Positions 60,194 to 64,000 of a stretch of DNA of 64,000 bases are shown one piece after another (the stretch's first letter is position 1; the number at the start of each line of letters is the position of its first letter). The notes under the pieces were generated by a model. The model had not been told where the DNA came from and did no database searches. It saw only the letters and a list, made by a program, of their open reading frames with translations. The DNA lies in assembly GCF_001747895.1 (NCBI RefSeq), contig NZ_LNNB01000019.1, positions 184,936 through 248,935 on the forward strand. Reading direction: 5' to 3'. Source of the stretch: Staphylococcus equorum. Lineage in GTDB: Bacteria; Bacillota; Bacilli; Staphylococcales; Staphylococcaceae. The translations under genes were made by a program, and so were the position numbers.

Positions 60194-61522
60194 ATGAATG
60201 TTAAGTCTTTAGGTATCGTAGTTGCATTAATATTAATTATGTTTATGTCGGCCATAGAAACATCCATAGTTTCTTTAGCAATACCTACTATAAGAGATGA
60301 CTTAAACGTTACTTCATCCATTTCATTGATTTTTGCAGTTTATTTTATTGCAATTGTCATAGCTAATCCGATTGTGGGAGAACTATTAGATAGAACGAAA
60401 ATTATTTATATCACGCTTTTAGGATTATTGCTTTTTACTATAGGTAGTTTCTTATCCGGGCTAAGTGGTACCTTCAGCATACTTATCATGTCCCGTTTCA
60501 TACAAGGTTTAGGCGCCGGTGTAATGATGGCATTGAGTCAAATCGTACCTAAACTTGCCTTTGAAATCCCATTACGTTATAAAATTATGGGAATTGTTGG
60601 TAGTGTATGGGGGATTTCTAGCATTATTGGTCCAGTTTTAGGAGGAACTATTTTAGAATTTGCAACGTGGCACTGGTTGTTCTTCGTGAATATTCCGATT
60701 GCAATCGCTGCTATGGTATTGGTGATAATCACATTCCATTTTGAAAATGAAAATACAACTGCAACGAACAAATTAGACGTGAAGGGCTTAATGTACTTCT
60801 ATGTATTAATCTTCTTTTTAATGTTTACAGTTATGAATAAAGCGAATTTATATTTAAACATAATTTCACTTATCTTAGCTTGTATAATGGCAGTAGTTCT
60901 TTACAAAAATGAAAAAAACGTAAAAACACCATTTGTACCAGTTGCAGAATTTAATAAGACGATTATTTTAATATTCTTCACCGATTTTGCTTATGCAATT
61001 ATTCTGATGGGTTACAACTTATATATGCCTATTTATTTACAAGAGGAAATGGGCCTCTCACCATTACAAAGTGGCTTTGTAATATTTCCAATTTCATTCG
61101 CTTGGTTAGCGCTTAATTTTTCATTAGATAAATTAGAGGTTAGAATGAGTAGAAAAGGATTATATATTTTTGCATTCACATTATTAATGCTATGTGGCAT
61201 TTTAGTATTTATAGGCACCGAATCGCCATTATTTATAGCATTTAGTTTATTACTTGCAGGAGTTAGCTTTGGCACAGTTTATACAAAAGATAGTGTTATA
61301 ACTCAAGAAGAGACTTCATTAGATAATATGAAGCGGATGATGTCACTCTATACATTAACCAAGAGTTTAGGTAACTCAATAGGTTCTACTGTGATGGGTT
61401 ACGTTTATGCTCTATCATTTACTTTTATCAGTCTACAAATACACAATGTTATCTTACTTAGTTTAGTTATATTGATTATACTAACGGTTTTATGGGCTGT
61501 AATTTATAGAGAACAGAAATAA
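60194..61522 (+). CDS. sdrM: MFS multidrug efflux transporter, SdrM-like
   Basis: 442 residues, predicted 12-14 membrane helices. MSAIETSIVSLAIPTIRDDL (about 15-34) is the D1/TM1 motif of drug:H+ antiporters; GELLDRTKIIYI is motif A, SRFIQGLGAGVMMAL motif B, and GSVWGISSIIGPVLGGTI (about 136-153) motif C. AAGGAGG ribosome binding site. It precedes sepA, the same pair as in S. aureus where SdrM exports norfloxacin, acriflavine and ethidium; symbol given on similarity and synteny. Confidence 0.82.
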   Translation: MNVKSLGIVVALILIMFMSAIETSIVSLAIPTIRDDLNVTSSISLIFAVYFIAIVIANPIVGELLDRTKIIYITLLGLLLFTIGSFLSGLSGTFSILIMSRFIQGLGAGVMMALSQIVPKLAFEIPLRYKIMGIVGSVWGISSIIGPVLGGTILEFATWHWLFFVNIPIAIAAMVLVIITFHFENENTTATNKLDVKGLMYFYVLIFFLMFTVMNKANLYLNIISLILACIMAVVLYKNEKNVKTPFVPVAEFNKTIILIFFTDFAYAIILMGYNLYMPIYLQEEMGLSPLQSGFVIFPISFAWLALNFSLDKLEVRMSRKGLYIFAFTLLMLCGILVFIGTESPLFIAFSLLLAGVSFGTVYTKDSVITQEETSLDNMKRMMSLYTLTKSLGNSIGSTVMGYVYALSFTFISLQIHNVILLSLVILIILTVLWAVIYREQK

Positions 61523-61759
61523 GAATAGCATTAGTAAGCTATATCTATATAATTAAAACATGATGTACTTCATTAATAAACGTTATAATTTGAATAGTAG
61601 AGCTTAGTGTTAATTTGTATTTGGTAGTGAGTTGTTATAATGGTAATATAGTTTATGCGATTATAGTTTTAATAATAAAAAACTAGCGAGATTGCAATAA
61701 AAGTTAGGTGATTATTAAGCGGAATATCGAAATAGAGTAAAAAGGGAGGACAGTAAGCA

Positions 61760-62212
61760 ATGAAATATATAAAATATTTATTTACAACGCTTATTGTACT
61801 TTCGGTATTTATTATTTCTGGGGCTATATTTTTAACATTTTTAGGATTTGGATTATATGGCTTGAGTAGAATCCTTATTTATTTCCACCTTGCGTATTTT
61901 GGATATAATAAAAACTTTTACGATAACTTAATTTATTATGGCAGTTATATTGTATTAGGTTATTTTAATTTGTTTATAATAGAGAATTTAATGGATTACT
62001 TTAGAAAAAAAATACCAGACAACCCATATTTTAAAGGCATAACTTATCACTTAATTACTTTCACAGTAACAACTTTGTTATTTTACTTCATAGTGCATAT
62101 CCATTATGCCTATATAAATATTGATTTTTGGGTGATTGTATTTATCATTGGACTCTTATTTATATGTAAGGAAATATTTTATCCAGATAGTGAAAACTTA
62201 AATGGAAAATAA
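61760..62212 (+). CDS. sepA: SepA, multidrug efflux-associated membrane protein
   Basis: 150 residues, four membrane helices. The segment [20 protein letters not shown] (about residues 20-39) and NIDFWVIV...GLLFICK.IFYP at the end match my memory of S. aureus SepA (157 residues). Described there as conferring low-level tolerance to acriflavine and antiseptics; it has no clear homology to known pump families. AGGGAGG ribosome binding site. It lies 237 bases after the SdrM-like gene, with no clear terminator between. Confidence 0.9.
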   Translation: MKYIKYLFTTLIVLSVFIISGAIFLTFLGFGLYGLSRILIYFHLAYFGYNKNFYDNLIYYGSYIVLGYFNLFIIENLMDYFRKKIPDNPYFKGITYHLITFTVTTLLFYFIVHIHYAYINIDFWVIVFIIGLLFICKEIFYPDSENLNGK

Positions 62213-62551
62213 GCAAGGTACTGTTAGAAATCAATTCGGTTAATTGAAGTACTTAGACTGTAGTGATCATAAAGATTGAACATAGTGTTAATATATATAG
62301 TAGAAACTGTAATATTGTAACCTTATCACTGATAATTAAAGTAACCATTTAAGAAGGCAAGAATAATATCAATGAAATAGCAATTACTATAAGAAGTTAG
62401 TTTATTTATTCTTTAATAGAGAGTGAAGTGAGCTAACTTCTTTTTTAATAAGCTGATTATATTTATACTGAATATAAACTATTTAAAGCAAACTTAAGTT
62501 TTGTTTGTTAGAATATAAATAATGATTATTTTATAAAGAGGGGGACGCATT
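62213..62551. other. AT-rich spacer between sepA and the Mrp/SalA gene
   Basis: 339 bases without a gene. It includes the terminator at 62393 and then an AT-rich stretch that must hold the promoter of the next gene; no box stands out. Confidence 0.5.
62391..62446 (+). terminator. Terminator downstream of sepA
   Basis: AGAAGTTAG pairs with CTAACTTCT, with TTTTTT after it. The loop is about 32 bases and can fold further (CTTTAATAG...GAAG). It lies 180 bases after sepA. Confidence 0.65.
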
Positions 62552-63616
62552 GTGTTAACGACTGAGCAAGTTAAAGAACTTGTTGGAGAATTAAAAGATC
62601 CAATAATAAATGTACCTTTAAAAGAAACCGATGGAATAGTAGAGGTTACTATTAAAGAAGAAATAGAGCATGTAAGTGTCAAAATAGCTATGGCTCAATT
62701 AGGGGGACAACCTCAATTAGATTTACAGATGGCCGTAGTTGAAGTGTTAAAAGAAAATGGGGCTAATACAGTTGGCATTAGATTTGAAGAATTACCTTCT
62801 GATATAGTAGAACAATATAGAGGTACGAGCGATGACGAACAACAAACAATAGAAGGCTTATTATCTAAAGACAATCCTGTAGAGTTTATAGCCATCGCTT
62901 CTGGTAAAGGTGGCGTTGGAAAATCCACAGTAGCAGTCAATTTAGCAGTATCATTAGCTAGAGAAGGTAAAAAAGTTGGTCTAGTTGATGCTGATATTTA
63001 TGGCTTTAGCGTTCCGGACATGATGGGAATTGATGAAAAACCAGGCGTACAAGGTAAAGAAATAATACCAGTTGAACGTCATGGTGTGAAAGTCATTTCA
63101 ATGGCTTTCTTTGTTGAAGAGAATGCACCAGTTATATGGAGAGGTCCAATGTTAGGGAAAATGCTTACGAATTTCTTTGTTGAAGTACGATGGGGAGATT
63201 TAGACTACTTGATTTTAGATTTACCACCAGGTACTGGGGACATTGCTTTAGATGTACATACGATGTTGCCATCAAGTAAAGAAATTATCGTAACAACGCC
63301 TCATCCTACTGCAGCATTTGTTGCAGCGAGAGCTGGAGCAATGGCAAAACACACTGAACACACGATTTTAGGTGTAATAGAAAACATGTCTTACTTCCAA
63401 AGTAAAGAAACTGGAAATAAAGAATATGTATTTGGAACAGGTGGCGGTGAAAAGCTTGCTGAAGAATTACAAACAGACTTATTAGGTCACCTACCATTAG
63501 AGCAACCATCATGGAATCCAAAAGATTTCGCTCCTTCTATTTATCAACCAGAGGATAGATTAGGAGAAATATACCAATCAATGGCGCAACAAATCATTGA
63601 AAAGACTAGAAAATAG
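62552..63616 (+). CDS. Mrp/NBP35-family P-loop ATPase (SalA/ApbC-like)
   Basis: 354 residues with a GTG start after GAGGGGG. An N-terminal DUF59-like domain (about 1-85), then the deviant Walker A SGKGGVGKSTVAVNLA (about 117-132), DADIYGFSVPDMMG, WRGPMLGKML and LDLPPGTGDIALD. Mrp proteins usually carry iron-sulfur clusters on a C..C motif after VIENMSYF; here that place reads QSKETGNKEYVF and I find no Cys in the protein, as in Bacillus SalA. It may be an iron-sulfur carrier or a regulator; the missing Cys favours the SalA type. Confidence 0.88.
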   Translation: MLTTEQVKELVGELKDPIINVPLKETDGIVEVTIKEEIEHVSVKIAMAQLGGQPQLDLQMAVVEVLKENGANTVGIRFEELPSDIVEQYRGTSDDEQQTIEGLLSKDNPVEFIAIASGKGGVGKSTVAVNLAVSLAREGKKVGLVDADIYGFSVPDMMGIDEKPGVQGKEIIPVERHGVKVISMAFFVEENAPVIWRGPMLGKMLTNFFVEVRWGDLDYLILDLPPGTGDIALDVHTMLPSSKEIIVTTPHPTAAFVAARAGAMAKHTEHTILGVIENMSYFQSKETGNKEYVFGTGGGEKLAEELQTDLLGHLPLEQPSWNPKDFAPSIYQPEDRLGEIYQSMAQQIIEKTRK

Positions 63617-63764
63617 TAGCATTTAAGGAGTGGGTAGAAATTAATTTAATTTTTATCCACTTTTCTCTTGCAATTTTTTTGAATGGTGGTAGAATTATTT
63701 CTTGTGACCAACGAACGCACGATACAGTGTAAACGTAACAAATCACAATAAACAAAATAAAGTA

Positions 63765-63793
63765 TTGACTTTCTCTTGTGGAATTGATATTAT
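63765..63793 (+). promoter_or_regulatory. rRNA operon promoter P1
   Basis: TTGACT, 17 bases, TATTAT, followed by GTCGT/ACGAC arms (63801-63816). Downstream of it lies a long untranslated A/T-rich stretch and a second promoter, the usual layout of Firmicute rrn operons. Confidence 0.7.
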
Positions 63794-63933
63794 ATAAAAG
63801 TCGTCAAAAACGACAAAAACATTATTTAATTCAATTTCGAAAAAGTGTAAAAAATATACTTGAAACTTTATAAGAAATACTTTAATATTATTAAAGTAAT
63901 GTTAAATGATTGTTAAAGAATATTAATTTTTTA

Positions 63934-63963
63934 TTGACACAACGTCAATTGAAATGGTATAGT
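63934..63963 (+). promoter_or_regulatory. rRNA operon promoter P2
   Basis: TTGACA, 18 bases, TATAGT, preceded by an A/T-rich upstream region that could act as an UP element. The window ends at ATTGAAAACTGAA, a string found ahead of 16S genes and in rRNA spacers of Firmicutes, so a 16S gene should start shortly beyond the edge. Confidence 0.75.
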
Positions 63964-64000
63964 AATAAAGCAATTATCCAAATGAACATTGAAAACTGAA

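Larger units (their letters stand above)
63617..64000 (+). other. Upstream region of an rRNA operon
   Basis: 384 bases without a protein gene, holding the two promoters P1 and P2. A weak hairpin with T-rich end just after 63616 (GTGGGTAGAAA...TTTATCCAC) may end the Mrp/SalA transcript. No rRNA sequence itself is inside the window. Confidence 0.65.

Overview
The window is low-GC Firmicute chromosome. Gene content, gene order and protein sequences point to a coagulase-negative Staphylococcus: SarV, FemX/FmhB, Asp23/AmaP, SepA, staphyloferrin A synthetases and a staphylococcal S10-spc-alpha ribosomal block. Species cannot be fixed from what is here; I lean, weakly, towards the S. saprophyticus/xylosus side of the genus. 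Almost everything is core genome. I saw no insertion sequence, prophage, CRISPR array or tRNA gene.

Region 1 (1-4404) is the molybdenum cofactor locus: the start of moaC leftward, then moeA-mobB-moaE-moaD-mobA-moaA rightward with several stop/start overlaps, closed by a terminator. Region 2 (4405-22050) is a mosaic of single genes and small operons: sarV, a MarR regulator with an MFS pump, a glyoxalase-like protein, femX, a large RND-family membrane protein, an AEC carrier, glcU-gdh, a GNAT protein, topB, the purine permease pbuG and several small membrane proteins.

Region 3 (22160-41185) is the translation supercluster: rpsJ to rplQ, including secY, adk, infA and rpoA. It is followed by the ECF transporter core ecfA1-ecfA2-ecfT, truA, and rplM-rpsI behind their own promoter and structured leader. 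Region 4 (41258-48857) holds a DUF915 hydrolase, a luciferase-like oxidoreductase, two MDR-family reductases, a BCCT osmolyte transporter and the envelope-stress operon amaP-DUF2273-asp23, with a clear SigB promoter in front of amaP.

Region 5 (49106-56709) is an iron and nucleoside block. Staphyloferrin A type synthetase genes (sfaD divergent from sfaB-sfaC) share a spacer with a Fur box. The expected exporter gene sfaA is missing from between them, and no htsABC uptake genes follow. A YjiH membrane protein and an IsdG-type heme monooxygenase come next. Region 6 (56809-64000) has a SunI/YnzG-like protein, a YdjM-like membrane hydrolase, a UDP-sugar pyrophosphorylase, a TrhA/hemolysin III protein, an SdrM-like pump beside sepA, and a Mrp/SalA ATPase. 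The window ends in tandem strong promoters of the kind that drive an rRNA operon, just short of the expected 16S gene.

The points most worth a second look are the incomplete siderophore locus with a possible decayed membrane-protein tail and a small ORF after sfaC; a paired PurR-box arrangement before pbuG; a perfect operator-like palindrome before the MarR gene; a related family of terminator hairpins; orphan terminators that may mark small RNAs; and a GC-rich 18-bp perfect palindrome after rplQ.
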